The notes under the pieces are model-generated. The model saw only the letters and a program-made list of their open reading frames with translations, made no database searches and was not told where the DNA came from. A program made the position numbers and the translations under genes. A stretch of DNA of 64,000 nucleotides from Eunapius fragilis (lineage: Eukaryota > Porifera > Demospongiae > Spongillida > Spongillidae). Below, piece after piece: positions 11,397 through 22,084 of the stretch. Location: contig OY811971.1 in NCBI GenBank assembly GCA_963681505.1, positions 17,438,234-17,502,233 of the forward strand, written 5' to 3'. How positions within the stretch are numbered: the stretch's first letter is position 1; the number at the start of each line of letters is the position of its first letter.

Positions 11397-11584
11397 TACA
11401 AAAACACGTGGTATAGATTTATATTATTCATAATGTTATGGCTTATAGTTAATGACATACATGCTCGTAGGTGGGGCACAAAATGCTACTGCACAAATTC
11501 GTGCAGTAGTCCACAACACGGATGCGAGCTAGTCACCAGACTGATAGTACAGCCAACAGTCGGGTCCCCAGACTAGTCCTCTGC

Positions 11585-12812
11585 ATGGACTGGAGGCAAC
11601 CGATGGGTAACGAATGTTTCCTTCTGCAGACTGTAGTTGTACAAGTGGCTAGTTGTTGCCAGGTTTTGTTCAATTAGGTCAAAACAATTACATGTACATG
11701 TGATAGTGTCAGGTACTTACGTATATGGTGGTTTTGGCTTTCATTTCAAGCTGCATAATGAATGATAAAGTTGATAGTAATGCACAGGCATCATGCTTAA
11801 AATGATACCTTGAATTTTCATCAGGAGGCTTCCTCGCAAATCACTGCTCCATTCAGTTTCTCAACCGTTTGGCAAAATGGTCGGACATGTACACATGGAG
11901 CCGTATGGAATGGACTCTAAAATCATAAATAGGGCCTCAGATGTTCTTAGATTCAGTACTTACCTCTGGTTCCACAGCATGCAGAAAAAGAATTTGAATC
12001 ACACCCACGACACGTGATTATTATTTTATTTATTGCATTTGAAAATAGCTAGCTGATGTAATTGGGTATTTTTAACTGAATACCAAATAAGGTACTATTC
12101 GCTTTAGTTATTTGCCCTAACAGTTAGGCGTCTAATAGACACCTGAAGATAACTTGTGGACGCAGCCTGAAGCAATTCGTACACTTGGCGTGCTTTAAAA
12201 ACGTTCCTGTTGTGAGTTATGCTATCCCGAAGGAAAAAGAAGAGGACGACGACGACGGAGAAAGTTTAGGTGGGACTGGGTACGGACAATGGGGGTGAGT
12301 ATTTTTGTTATCTAAAAGCACAGTCTTATGACACAGAAGCAACGCAGAACTGTTCTCCATTTTGATATCGCTCGATTGCCACTAAGAGTGTGAAGTGGCC
12401 TGACTCTTGGCTGTCCCACTCGATGCTAGTGATGTTTTTTAATGACATTCATCATACTGCAGGATTCCAATATGGAATCTACTTGCGTAGGTTCCGATTT
12501 ATTTTCAGAGCCCTTCACTTATCACCTAAATAAGAATTGATTTTTAAATTTATAATTTTTTATTTTAACACCGGATCCGTGAAAATTGAATACGTTTTCT
12601 GTCGAACCCAACTTTAGGAAAATTAGTCGGAAAAGCGACAATTGATGGGAATTTAAGTACTTTTTAAACTATCGCAGAAATGTGTGTCGTTATTCCTAGT
12701 CTCGTATGTCGAGTGTTGGCTAAACTGAATGCACTCATAGTGATGCGGTTTGCTGATTTTTAGGTCCTCGAGCATAGCCGAGTACACTTTTTTCTAGAAC
12801 TGTCTATATAGC
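11585..12812. other. Intronic DNA without a recognised gene
   Basis: Mostly A/T-rich. Near 12225-12294 a lysine/arginine- or aspartate-rich short open stretch ends at a gtgagt donor. Its frame is ambiguous, and it may be the first exon of the transposase-like gene that follows. Nothing else recognised. Confidence 0.4.
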
Positions 12813-14690
12813 ATGTCTGAATGCACTTTTAGACTTCATTTGGTACAAACTAAAATCCTGAAAGGGAAGCCAGAGCCACTCCTGAGCGTGGAACAGATGC
12901 ATCTCCTGGGATGGCGGTTGAGGATTGCAGTAGGCCTAGCGCACGCACACACGCATACGCAGGCACACTCTCGAGTTACACAGGGACATGATACACTGTG
13001 CTGTTGATTTCGTTTACAGCAATGATAACATTGGTCCTCTTGCGTGGGAAGCCCGTAAACGTTCTCTAAACAGACACCCCAGGGGGGGGGGGGGGGGGGG
13101 GGGGAAAGACCTGGAGAACGTATGTGCTATGAGGTCCCTAGTGCTGAAGCATGATGTCGCCATGTAAAGGGTGTATATACAACAATGCTGTGCCAGGGAA
13201 GCCACCTTTTGGAGGTCTACTCCATTGCCAAAAACATCTCTGGAGGAGGTAAGCAGCAGGAAGCACGTGCAGGGGTGGACTATATCAATGTCAACTTTCA
13301 CTTTGACAACTTAGCCATTGTGGACAAGATCATTGATGTGCTTGCACCACTATCAGCACACCCTTTGTCATGAGCTGTGTGGTCTCTGTTCCCATGTTTG
13401 CACGGTCCTCAGTTGCTTTAATGCTGTAAATGTGAGGGAGGGAGTGAGGGTAGCAGAGGACAGGGAGGGAGTGAGGGTAGCAGAGGACGGGGAGGGAGTG
13501 AGGGTAGCAGAGGACACTGAAGAGCACAGCCACATCACCCAGGAACATGAAGCCATTCAGTTTAAAGCATACCAGGATCTGGAGATCTTGGTTTCAGAGC
13601 CTGACATGTACGATGAGTGAGAGCAACATTGCCAATGTCCACTCACCAATCTTTGCACTGGACCTGTCATCAAACAGGAAATCGAACAGGAGTCTTGAGG
13701 TGGTCAACTGGAGTGCAACGCCTGCAGGAGTACTTTTCTATTCTACGACCGGCTGAGGTGAGTGGCTCTGGCTAGGTTAGATGAGGGCCCTAACAGATTG
13801 GCTGATGTGCTGCTTGCCATACACCAGTGTACCAGTGCCGCTCGTATCGGTGTATGGCCCATGTCATGCTACCAGCCCAACAGGCATACCGTATGAAGAT
13901 GGCCATACCTGAAATGGACTGTAACACCACCTACATCGTATTCGACTTCAAGCAGAAGTTCCTGGCAAAAGGATACCGCGAAGGAGGTGACTCGTACAAT
14001 GGAAAGAAAGGAATGCTGTGGTGGGGAGCATATGAAGGCTAACAATTTGCAAGATGCGTGGATTGATGATTCCATTGAGAAATCTTATGTGGAGATAGAC
14101 TTCACAGCAGAAAAGGTATGGTCGAAGGGCCTGTAGGGAAATGAGACGGGTGGTTTTTGGGAAGACGATGATTGTGGAGAAGGGATGAAAGAAGAGGATT
14201 ACATGCGGGGGGAGGATGTTTGGGAGGAGGTAGTGGGTGGTGGGGAGGAGATGGGATGGTGAGGAGGTGTGATATGGTGGGGAGGAGGGGGAGGGTGATG
14301 AGGATGATGAGGGGATGGATTGTGCTGAGGAGATGGAGGAAGGTGATCTTCCTTTCATTGTCTGTATCATCCAAGATGAGCAGAAGGCTGATGCCAATGT
14401 TGTGCTGACTTGCTTGGAGGCAGCCATGCATGCTTTGTGGCGTCAATTTCCCTATTTGACCAAGGTTATTGTGCAGAGTAACAATGCCTGCAAAAAACCT
14501 TGCTGGCAAGCAGACCAAGTTGTTCCTGCCTCATGTGTGCTGTGCTGATGCTGGTGACCTACTACCACAACGAGGCACAGAGTCATAAGGATGTGTGTAA
14601 CACACACTTTTTCCACCAACAGACTAGAGTGGATGCCTACCTGGTGCAGGGAGACGGTGGAAGTGTTACTGGTGAATCCTGATTTTCAGG
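12813..14690 (+). pseudogene. Decayed transposase-like gene fragments (plus strand)
   Basis: Protein-like segments in changing frames, on plus: DYINVNFHFDNLAIVDKIID (near 13290), TTYIVFDFKQKFLAKGYREG (near 13940), LPFIVCIIQDEQKADANVVL (near 14350), ALWRQFPYLTKVIVQSNNA (near 14450) and YYHNEAQSHKDVCNTHF (near 14560). The spacing of an Asp (IVFDF), an Asp-to-Asn position (VQSNNA) and a Glu (HNEAQ) suggests an RNase-H-fold DDE enzyme whose second acid is changed; that reading is inference. Several stops and frame changes, a 23-base poly(G) run (13082-13104) and a short tandem repeat (13433-13512) mark it as non-functional. Family not identified. Confidence 0.5.
13433..13520. repeat. ~33-bp tandem repeat, about 2.5 copies
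   Basis: The unit gagggagtgagggtagcagaggacaggga appears at 13436, 13466 and 13493 with small changes, inside the transposase-like fragment. It encodes repeated GVRVAED. Confidence 0.8.
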
Positions 14691-14986
14691 CTCCATTCCG
14701 CTCCACACACATACCTTCAGTATCGGAATTGTATGCAACCCAGTACATCACATCTGCAGGTAAACAGCAGATGACAAGGTACTATAGCCTTGACCAAAAG
14801 GTACCACCTGTAGTTGTGTCCATTCCTCTGTGCCATGCTGCATTACTTATTGCCACAGTGGGTGAGGAGGAGGGCATTAATTTTACAGGTGTTAGTCTCA
14901 TCAAAATTGATCCTGGACTTCCAGGCCTTCCTTGCTTACAACCACCAGATACCAAGGCCTTGGGCTTTGTTCCTATGCTTTGGTAT

Positions 14987-15321
14987 TGTTATGGACCCGC
15001 TTCGCCACCGCTTAGCTCGCACACCCCAACGATACGATTAACGGCAAATCTTTATATCTTTAAGAATACATGCACGCACATCACATGTAATCTACGCAAG
15101 CTAAAGCTTTCACTGCTTATTCACTCTCTGCTTCTACAACACTTTTCTCTCCTTTTATATATTCTGGTGCTACCCAGATACAGGGTTCACTGTCACCCTT
15201 TCACTGTATGGCACCCCTTTCATCCGTCCACACTCTTTAGACTCAACCTCCTGGCACCTATTCATCGGGTCATGCTCTGTAGACTCTCCCTTCTCTTCCT
15301 GGTCACCTTCGCTCCGTGACA
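14987..15321 (-). repeat. 3' LTR (335 bp)
   Basis: Begins tgttatggac and ends ctccgtgaca on the plus strand. It differs from the other LTR by about five substitutions and a 2-bp indel (roughly 98% identity), so the insertion is fairly young. Confidence 0.95.
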
Positions 15322-15680
15322 CTCCACCACCCTTCTCCAGCGACACACCTGTCGCTCCAGCACTAAACGCTCTGGACAAAGCATCCGCATTGGCGTTAGC
15401 CTTTCCTTTTCGATATTGCACGGTGAACTGGAATGGCTGCAGTGCAAGACTTCATCGCATCAGTCTATTATTGGTATCCTTTAGTCGATCAAGCCACTCC
15501 AATGACCTGTGATCCGTCTGGATAGTAAATGGTCTTCTTAACAGGTACACCCTGAACACTGCCAACCGTATCGCCAGGCACTCCTTTTCCACAACTGAGT
15601 ATTTCTCTTCTCTAGGCAATAGCTTCCGGCTGAAATACGCCACTGATCCTCTTCTTTTTCCTCTTGTCATGCATGTTGAC
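15322..15680 (-). pseudogene. pol: RNase H remnant downstream of integrase
   Basis: A frame change right after the integrase tail opens YFSRKLLPREEKYSVVEKE (catalytic Glu), then FTIQTDHRSLEWL (catalytic Asp), then YRKGKANANADALSR, the typical end of gypsy-type RNase H. The first RNase H acid and all of reverse transcriptase are missing. An in-frame TGA near 15452 interrupts it. It runs to the purine tract and 3' LTR. Confidence 0.85.
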
Positions 15681-17375
15681 TTCATAGGTGACTGGAGTAA
15701 CCTTTTTGGTAATACCATACGGACCCTGCCAACTCGCCATCAATTTGCTAGTACTTGTCGGTAGTAATACCAGCACCTGGTCTCCATCTTTGAACTCACA
15801 CTCTCTTGCATTTTGGTCGTACCACTGCTTCTGCTCAGCTTGAGCCTGCGCCAGGTTCTCCTTCACGAGTTCAGACATTTTCGACAACCTCTCCTGCACG
15901 CTCAACACATACGATACTATGCTCTCGTCACTTCCTTGCCTAGGTGCTTCCCACGTCTCCTTCAGGATATCGAGCGGTCCTCTCACTTGCCTTCCATACA
16001 CCAGTTCAAACGGTGAAAATCCTGTGGATGCTTGAGGTACATCTCGATACGCGAACAGCACATACGGTAGCCACTTATCCCAATCTTGACCCTCAGCGGT
16101 CGCAACTTTTCTCAGCATGGCCTTCGGCGTTCCATTGAAACGCTCGACCAACCCATCCGTTTGAGGGTGATATGGGCTGGTCCTGATTGGCCTCACATGT
16201 AAGAGTCGATACAGCTCCTCCAGTAGTCTGGATGTAAAATTCGACCCTTGGTCCGTCAGAATCTCTCTCGGGACCCCAACTCTGGCGAACAATGGAATCA
16301 GTTCTTCGGCCACATGTTCCGCATCTATTGATTTTAATGCCACAGCCTCTGGGTACCTCGTAGCATAGTCACAGACGACTAGGACATACTTGTTTCCCGA
16401 CTAGCTCCTCGGAAGAGGTCCAACTATGTCCATCGCGATCCTTCCAAATGGCTCTTCTATAATCGGTAGGGGCATAAGGGGAGCGTATCGTTTTCTCCCC
16501 TTGGAACACTTCTGGCATATCGCACAGCACTTACACCACTCTGCCACATCACGATAAACTGACAGCCAGTAGAACCGCTGTAGTACTCGCTGCACCGTCT
16601 GTTTCTTTCCCATATGTCCAGCCAACGGGATTTCGTGAGCCACCGTCATGACCGTTCTTCGAACTAGAACCGGCAACACCAATTGCTCAATTGCCAGGCC
16701 TTCTCCTTCCACAAGTGGCTGCCAATGTCGATACAGCATCCCGTTCTCTTCATAGAACCACACATTCCCCTCCGTGCGCTCTCCTTTTGCCGCTTTCCAC
16801 AATGGCTGCAAAGTAGGGTCTTCACGCTGCAATCTCTGGATCTCTTCCACATTGAACAACTTCTTCCCCTCTGCATCGAGGTGTTCAGGCTTCTCTGGTG
16901 CCTTCAAGCCTTCCGCTTTATGTTGCACTGCCGCGTTGTCCAAACTATTCTTTAACTGCACTCTGCTTTCCATTGCAACGTTGCTATCCACCTGTTCCAC
17001 CACAGGAGTGGCCTTTGCCCCACTCTGCTTCTCTTTTTGTTTGGTACGTTCATCTTCTTCCATCCGCTTCTTTGCCTGAGCCCACGTAGTCGTTGCCATC
17101 ACCAAACTCTTCTTGGGACCTTGAACCGTCGGACCGATCTTCACCAGCTCCGGTACATCTCTTCCCAACAGCACTGACATAGGAAGCTTTTTAACAGCTG
17201 CTGCCTCCAACCAGTAGTGCTTCTCGTCCACAATGACCTCGACTCGGGCTAACGGATAAGATACTCTATCCCCGTGTACGCACTCCACCATTATGTTCCT
17301 TCCCAACAGTCTCTTCCTGGGTACCAGACACGCCCGCACCAGCGTTCTCAGTATCCAAAACGATATCCGAGACAT
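15665..17375 (-). pseudogene. pol: Protease-integrase region of the LTR element
   Basis: The protease part is damaged: the catalytic Asp-Thr is followed by a disruption and frame change near 17350, while the later LLGRDVPELV block survives. The integrase follows directly, with no reverse transcriptase in between. It has an H-x-H zinc module (AHEIPLAGHMGKKQ, then CKCCAICQKC) and a DDE core: Asp in VCDYATRYP, Asp in LTDQGSNF and Glu in GLVERFNGT, all present. A GPY/F-type tail (WQGPYGITKKVTP) closes it. One in-frame TAG near 16401 splits it. The frame ends near 15665 at the junction with RNase H. Confidence 0.85.
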
Positions 17376-17452
17376 CCGTTCCCTCTACCTTTCCGCTCCT
17401 CACAGGAACCAAGGTATCTCCATTTTCTGTCCTTCGGAACTTCTGACCACGT

Positions 17453-18457
17453 CCTCCATAGTAGCTCCCTCGACTGGGACACTTACTCGAGATATGCCCA
17501 AACTGATGGCATGAATAACACCTCGGACCCCTACCCGGACCCTCTCTGCTCTGGCCTCCTTAGTACAGGTGTATCTCTCGGAGCTTTTTCGCTTTCTTGC
17601 AAGGTATCCACTTCACCACCTTGCCTCTGTTTGACCGGGATGCCTTCCTTTCGTCTAGCCTGTTCGTACAAATCCAACTCTCCCGCCTTCACACACCCCT
17701 TTGGCTTCCGCTCCAGTAGCCACAGCCGCTTCTCCATCGGGAGACTGTTCACTAATTGTTCGATACCGAACTCTTGCTGAATATCCTCTACGGTCTTATA
17801 CTCCCGCAGCCACTTTGCCAGTAGATCCATCAATCATACGCAGAACTCGCGATATGTCTCCCCTACTTTCCGTGCTGCTTTCCGAAAGTAATTGCGGTAC
17901 GCCTACTCGTTCAGATCGTAACGCATCAAGATCGCCGCTTTGATTGCATCATAGTTCGACGAGTCCATGATCGATAATTCCACAAAGGCTAACTGCGCCC
18001 TTCCGCTCAGCTGTGGAGCCAGATAATGCAGCCATCGACCTTGGACGATTTTGTGTGCCGCCATTATACGTTCGAAGGTCGCTAGATACGCTTCGATGTC
18101 GTCGCTATCCCGCAGGGCCACTAATTTGATTCCCAACTCCGCAGGAGTCCACTCTCCTGCTGCGAGGACGGACCGTTCGACCATCTTCGCCAGTTGCTCC
18201 ATTTGGTTCCTCATTGCCTCTCTCTCTTCACCGCGACTTTGGCGTTCTTCTTCTAACCTTTTCGACATTGCCGACTCTCTTGCGACGTTCTCTTCGTCTC
18301 TGCGCCGCCTTTCTTCTACAATTTCGGCTTCCCACCGCACTCGCACGCCTTCTATCTCTTCTTCGCATCTCTTTCTGTCTTCCGCCAAACCCTGCAACAT
18401 CTCTTGCCAGTTAACTTCTGCCATCGTCTTGTATGCACGTCCTGACCGAGTGGTCAT
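17453..18457 (-). pseudogene. gag: Gag of the LTR element (broken)
   Basis: Starts at ATG 18457 (MTTRSGRAYK). A long charged coiled-coil-like stretch (about residues 20-95, rich in E/R) leads to a capsid-like region (IEAYLATFERIMAAHKI). Two in-frame stops (near 17903 and 17834) interrupt it; the downstream segment has a SCAN-like look (FGIEQLVNSLP). After a frame change near 17531 comes a CCHC zinc knuckle (CYSCHQFGHISSKC, about 17479-17520), which binds RNA in functional gag. Not translatable as one protein. Confidence 0.8.
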
Positions 18458-18502
18458 ACAGCTTTATGCGCAGTTGATCTCACAACCATCAGACGAACAG
18501 AT

Positions 18503-18518
18503 CCCACCGCTGCCACCA
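18503..18518 (-). promoter_or_regulatory. Primer-binding site complementary to tRNA-Leu 3' end
   Basis: Three bases inside the 5' LTR, the minus strand reads TGGTGGCAGCGGTGGG. This is the exact complement of CCCACCGCTGCCA plus CCA, the 3' end of a common animal tRNA-Leu. It would prime minus-strand DNA synthesis. Confidence 0.75.
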
Positions 18519-18521
18519 AAT

Positions 18522-18854
18522 TGTTATGGACCCGCTTCGCCACCGCTTAGCTCGCACACCCCAACGATACGATTAACGGCAAATCTTTATCTTTAAGAAT
18601 ACATGCATGCACATCGCATGTAATCTACACAAGCTAAAGCCTTCACTGCTTATTCACTCTCTGCTTCTACAACACTTTTCTCTCCTTTTATATATTCTGG
18701 TGCTACCCAGATACAGGGTTCACTGTCACCCTTTCACTGTATGGCACCCCTTTCATCCATCCACACTCTTTAGACTCAACCTCCTGGCACCTATTCATCG
18801 GGTCATGCTCTGTAGACTCTCCCTTCTCTTCCTGGTCACCTTCGCTCCGTGACA
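18522..18854 (-). repeat. 5' LTR (333 bp)
   Basis: Paired with 14987-15321. Same TG..CA termini, followed directly by the second ggtat target copy. It would hold the promoter for the minus-strand transcript. Confidence 0.95.
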
Positions 18855-19399
18855 GGTATACACCACGGATCTTCCCATCAAGTGGCTGCTCACTCAAGTG
18901 AATTATCTTCTGTGACTGCATCTCCTTCAGCCTGGTAAACACACCATCGGCAGATATCTTCACCTTGCCTGAATCTTTGCATTCCCCAGCCTTTCAGTAC
19001 TCATTGATGATACGTGTTACTGTAGAGGTCAGCTCAGGGTGCATATTCTTACTGGTGTGTGAGCCCAACCAGAATAGTTGGTTTCAAATGTTGCATATGC
19101 ATGGAATCTCACCACCATCATCCACAAATATGTCCGATGCACATGCTATAGCAGCACCATCAACAGACAGGTTCATCTTGGACAGCTTCTGAAGCTCATT
19201 AGCATGCGTCATTGCGATGCTCAGGACATCCTGAGGCTCTCTTACGCCGTCACACTTGTGCATGTCCAGCAACGTCTGAGACTTGAAGTGATAGTGGCAA
19301 TCAGCACACTGTGGATAAACTGCTTGTATGGTCTTCATAGCCTCCTCATCCACATGTACATTGTAGATTTTGTACTCTTAACTCCTCTCTCTGGCTGAT

Positions 19400-20550
19400 A
19401 CCTTCCTGTATCTCCTCTTTTCCTTTCTTACTTGCACACATGTATCTTGGCTGTCACTGTTTAACATCACACTGAGGTGTCAAATGACCTACTGAAGTGG
19501 ACCATACTTAATCCACCACCACATCAAAAAGATTGGCAATAAACCTGAGCTTATCAGGCACATTCAGGAACATATGGCAAACGCTTTGCAATGATTATGT
19601 ATCAGAACATTGTTATTCACATATACATTAACACTGTACGTTCATATCGCACAAGCTTTTTAGCACATGACCAATATTTGGGTCTGGGAACGAGATCAAA
19701 AATGAGTATAGTGTTTGTTTCGAAGGTAGGACGATATTTTAATGCCAAAATCTTTTTACGGTTCTTGTGAACATCTCCCCCCCCCCCCCCCCTCCCCTCG
19801 CACATATATTTATACGGTACAGATATTCAATTAAATTTTATTATCACCTTATTCACACCTCAATGACATAATACATTCTGCATCTGTATTACATTATACA
19901 TCTCAAACAGGGTACTGTTCTGTTATATATTGTGTACGATGGGCAAATACAGACGGTCCGTCAAACAATCTTCAGCTGTACTTCATTTTCCCCCCACCCC
20001 CCCTGATTTTGTAATTTGTAAACTTACCATTCATACCGCTGAACCTAAGCTAAACTAAGCCCAGCTAGATGGGCGTACCCTAAACTAAGCCCATCTAGAC
20101 GGGGGAACAGTTGGCTGATCCGCTAACAAATCCAGCTAGACGTAGGTCCTTATTGGAAGTAGTTACAAGGCTGGAAATAGCTCTAAACATTGTCTAGAGA
20201 GTTGAACACTAAGTACAACAGTATTTGTTGCAATTAAAACCCTTCCGACTTATTTTCCAAAAAGTGATTCGACAAAATAGGCGAAAAAAGTATTCAATTT
20301 TCACGGACGTGGGGTAAAAACCATATGCAGTAATGTAACGTGTACAGGTTGGCTTGCAGCTATACTTGTGCATGCTGTTAGGTATGAACGCATGTGATCC
20401 CAACATTTAGTTAATTAACCCTCTTTAAATATACTATATTCAAGTCTGTACTTTTCAAATGGATCATTCAAATAAATTCTGTATCATTTAAATTTCCTAC
20501 CCTCATGCACACTGTATGGTTTTCTTGACCCCTCCCCTCCCTGCGTGCAG
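19400..20550. other. End of SLC35B4 intron 9, no gene seen
   Basis: A/T-rich with a poly(C) run near 19777-19792 and a short direct duplication of ctaaactaagcccagctaga near 20050-20100. The last 30 bases are C/T-rich and lead to the exon 10 acceptor. Confidence 0.6.
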
Positions 20551-20773
20551 ATATGGGTGCATTAGGGCAGTGTTCACGCTGTCTGCCACCGCCCCCTCCC
20601 TCACCGTTACCCTGGTGGTCACACTGAGGAAGTTCCTTAGCCTGCTGGTCTCCATCTTCTACTTCAGCAACCCCTTCACCCCCTACCACTGGGCCGGCAC
20701 GGTGGCCGTATTCCTGGGGACCCTGCTCTTCTCATTGAACGACCTGCTGCCCACCAAACGCAAAGTGGATTGA
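20551..20773 (+). CDS. SLC35B4: SLC35B4-type transporter, terminal exon 10
   Basis: Continues the split Gln codon from exon 9. Encodes YGCIRAVFTLSA, then SLTVTLVVTLRKFLSLL (the most conserved block of the family), FYFSNPFTPYHWAGTVAVFL and a lysine-rich tail ending in TGA at 20771. Together with exons 1-9 it gives about ten membrane segments. The tail lacks an obvious extended ER-retention motif beyond KRKVD; vertebrate proteins end in lysine-rich tails too. Confidence 0.93.
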
Positions 20774-22084
20774 ATAATGTGTTGTGTTGTGAAATGCACA
20801 TGCCCATAACTAAGGGCAGTGTGTGTTTTTGTGTACTTATTTATGCCAATTCAACTCCCTTCTTCCCATATCCGGTATACACACACCTCCTTCATATCTA
20901 CCAGTCAATTACAGGTCCCCAGGCTAAATAATTAATGCTTTGGTTCCTTAAAATGAGCTCTGTAGTCAAAAAGACGTGACTGTGTACATTGTTCACTCGT
21001 TAAAATATGACACTAGTTTGTTCTGATTATAATATTTAAAAACTGGCAGCTTTATGTCGATCAGGGCAATGGAGGCGCTGTGAGTGAGGGTCTGGGTACG
21101 AGACTAGGATATCGATTGGTTCGAACGACCCCTTCCATGAATTTGCGACGAACAAAGTCAGGGGGGATTTGGGGGTATTTCGTATAAGTTTACTACCCCT
21201 CTTCCGCTAGGCAGCATCACCCCTTCGTATACATATATATCGGACCTAAAGCGTACAGCTCCACCCCGGCTCTACCCCTCCCACTATGGAACGCCATATG
21301 TTTCAAAACTTTCACCAGGGAGCGGGCCATGCATGTAGTCGGCAATGAATTATATTTCAGCGCCCCCTAATGTGCACGTTACGCGCCAAAGAAACTCAAC
21401 CCCGTACCCCCTAATACTCCATGAATTTCATTAACGTGATTTGGGGGGGGAGGTGAAAGAGGGGTTCGTTGGTTTAAACGATTGATATGCCACCGGTTCT
21501 GTGTGTACAGGTGTAAGTAATGTGTATTCAGACAGGGATTGGAGAACCTGAAATGAAAAATATTTCTATTATATAATAACTCAACAATGTAAATAGACTA
21601 ATAGCTCTCAAATTATGTTGTATTGTATTATATGTAGTGGTCATGTATTTTCATTAACCAAAAGTAAAATGGAATGCATATGAGACACTTACCATTTTTA
21701 TCGTGCATTGGCCCCCAATTAGTCTTCATCCAGATAATAATGTCTAACAATTCTTCCTTGCATGTTGAGATGTTCTACTCCATGTCTACTGCATGTGAGC
21801 TTTTCTTCACGGACAATTAATACTTGTTTTAATTCAATTAAACTGGTAATAACGTTCATGCATGCATGCTTGCAAAAAAAATTTATTTCTCACTGCACAC
21901 TAGCAGTGCTCTAGCATTGGCCCTAAGTGATGACCTGGGATTTGGTACAGCTCAGCTGAGAAGTCACAAACATGTTCCAAGCTATGTTTACCTACATTGT
22001 TTCATATTGGCAACATGCGTAATAATGACTGCAAAGGGTGCACAGACCCAAACAATTTTCTTGCACCAACAACATGTTTCATAA
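20774..22084. other. Intergenic, 3' flank of SLC35B4
   Basis: No gene recognised. The stretch at 21110-21440 is G/C-richer than its surroundings but has no convincing exon. The rest is A/T-rich. Confidence 0.5.

Larger units (their letters stand above)
10012..11575. mobile_element. 1.56-kb TIR transposon with a 9-bp target duplication
   Basis: The left end TAGTCTGGGGACCCGACTG is the inverse of the right end. Terminal inverted repeats run for about 60 bases with a handful of mismatches. The direct repeat gtcctctgc flanks both sides (10003-10011 and 11576-11584), giving a clean 9-bp target-site duplication, which suggests a Mutator-like or related superfamily. Inside are a plus-strand ORF fragment and minus-strand RecQ-type helicase fragments. 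It looks like a deletion derivative of a larger element. Confidence 0.8.
14987..18854 (-). mobile_element. Ty3/gypsy-type LTR retrotransposon, Gmr1-like order, defective
   Basis: Complete 3.87-kb insertion. It has two LTRs with TG..CA ends, a 5-bp target duplication (ggtat at 14982-14986 and 18855-18859), a tRNA primer-binding site and a purine-rich tract (about 15322-15345, minus) before the 3' LTR. Coding runs on minus: gag, CCHC knuckle, protease, integrase, then RNase H. The integrase lies upstream of RNase H, as in Gmr1-like gypsy elements and in copia, not after it as in ordinary gypsy. The reverse transcriptase that should sit between them is missing. The element lies antisense inside SLC35B4 intron 9. 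Confidence 0.9.
14690..19353 (-). pseudogene. Zinc-finger transposon-type gene split by an LTR element
   Basis: Minus strand. 19084-19353 encodes a C2H2-like finger (CADCHYHFKSQTLLDMHKC) followed by DVLSIAMTHANELQKLSKMN. 18855-18960 encodes KISADGVFTRLKEMQSQKII through IRGVY. If the LTR element and one ggtat copy are ignored, the reading runs on in frame at 14986 as QSIGTKPKALVSGG. It continues through a candidate intron to VMYWVAYNSDTEG and a gtatgtgt donor near 14733. This in-frame rejoin shows the gene was intact in frame there before the insertion. Gene family not identified; the zinc finger and repeated genomic context suggest a transposon protein. Confidence 0.55.
9487..20550 (+). other. 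SLC35B4 intron 9 (11 kb), packed with transposons
   Basis: It begins with the exon 9 donor (gtacgt) and ends with the acceptor ctgcgtgcag. The codon split CA|A (Gln) is completed across it, confirming continuity. It holds a dispersed repeat (9553-9680), a TIR element with helicase fragments (10012-11575), transposase-like fragments (12.8-19.4 kb) and an LTR retrotransposon (14987-18854). All other introns of the gene are under 350 bp. Confidence 0.85.

Noticed and set aside
13014..13301. Minus ORF containing a proline run
   Set aside because: The run is the translation of the poly(G/C) tract at 13082.
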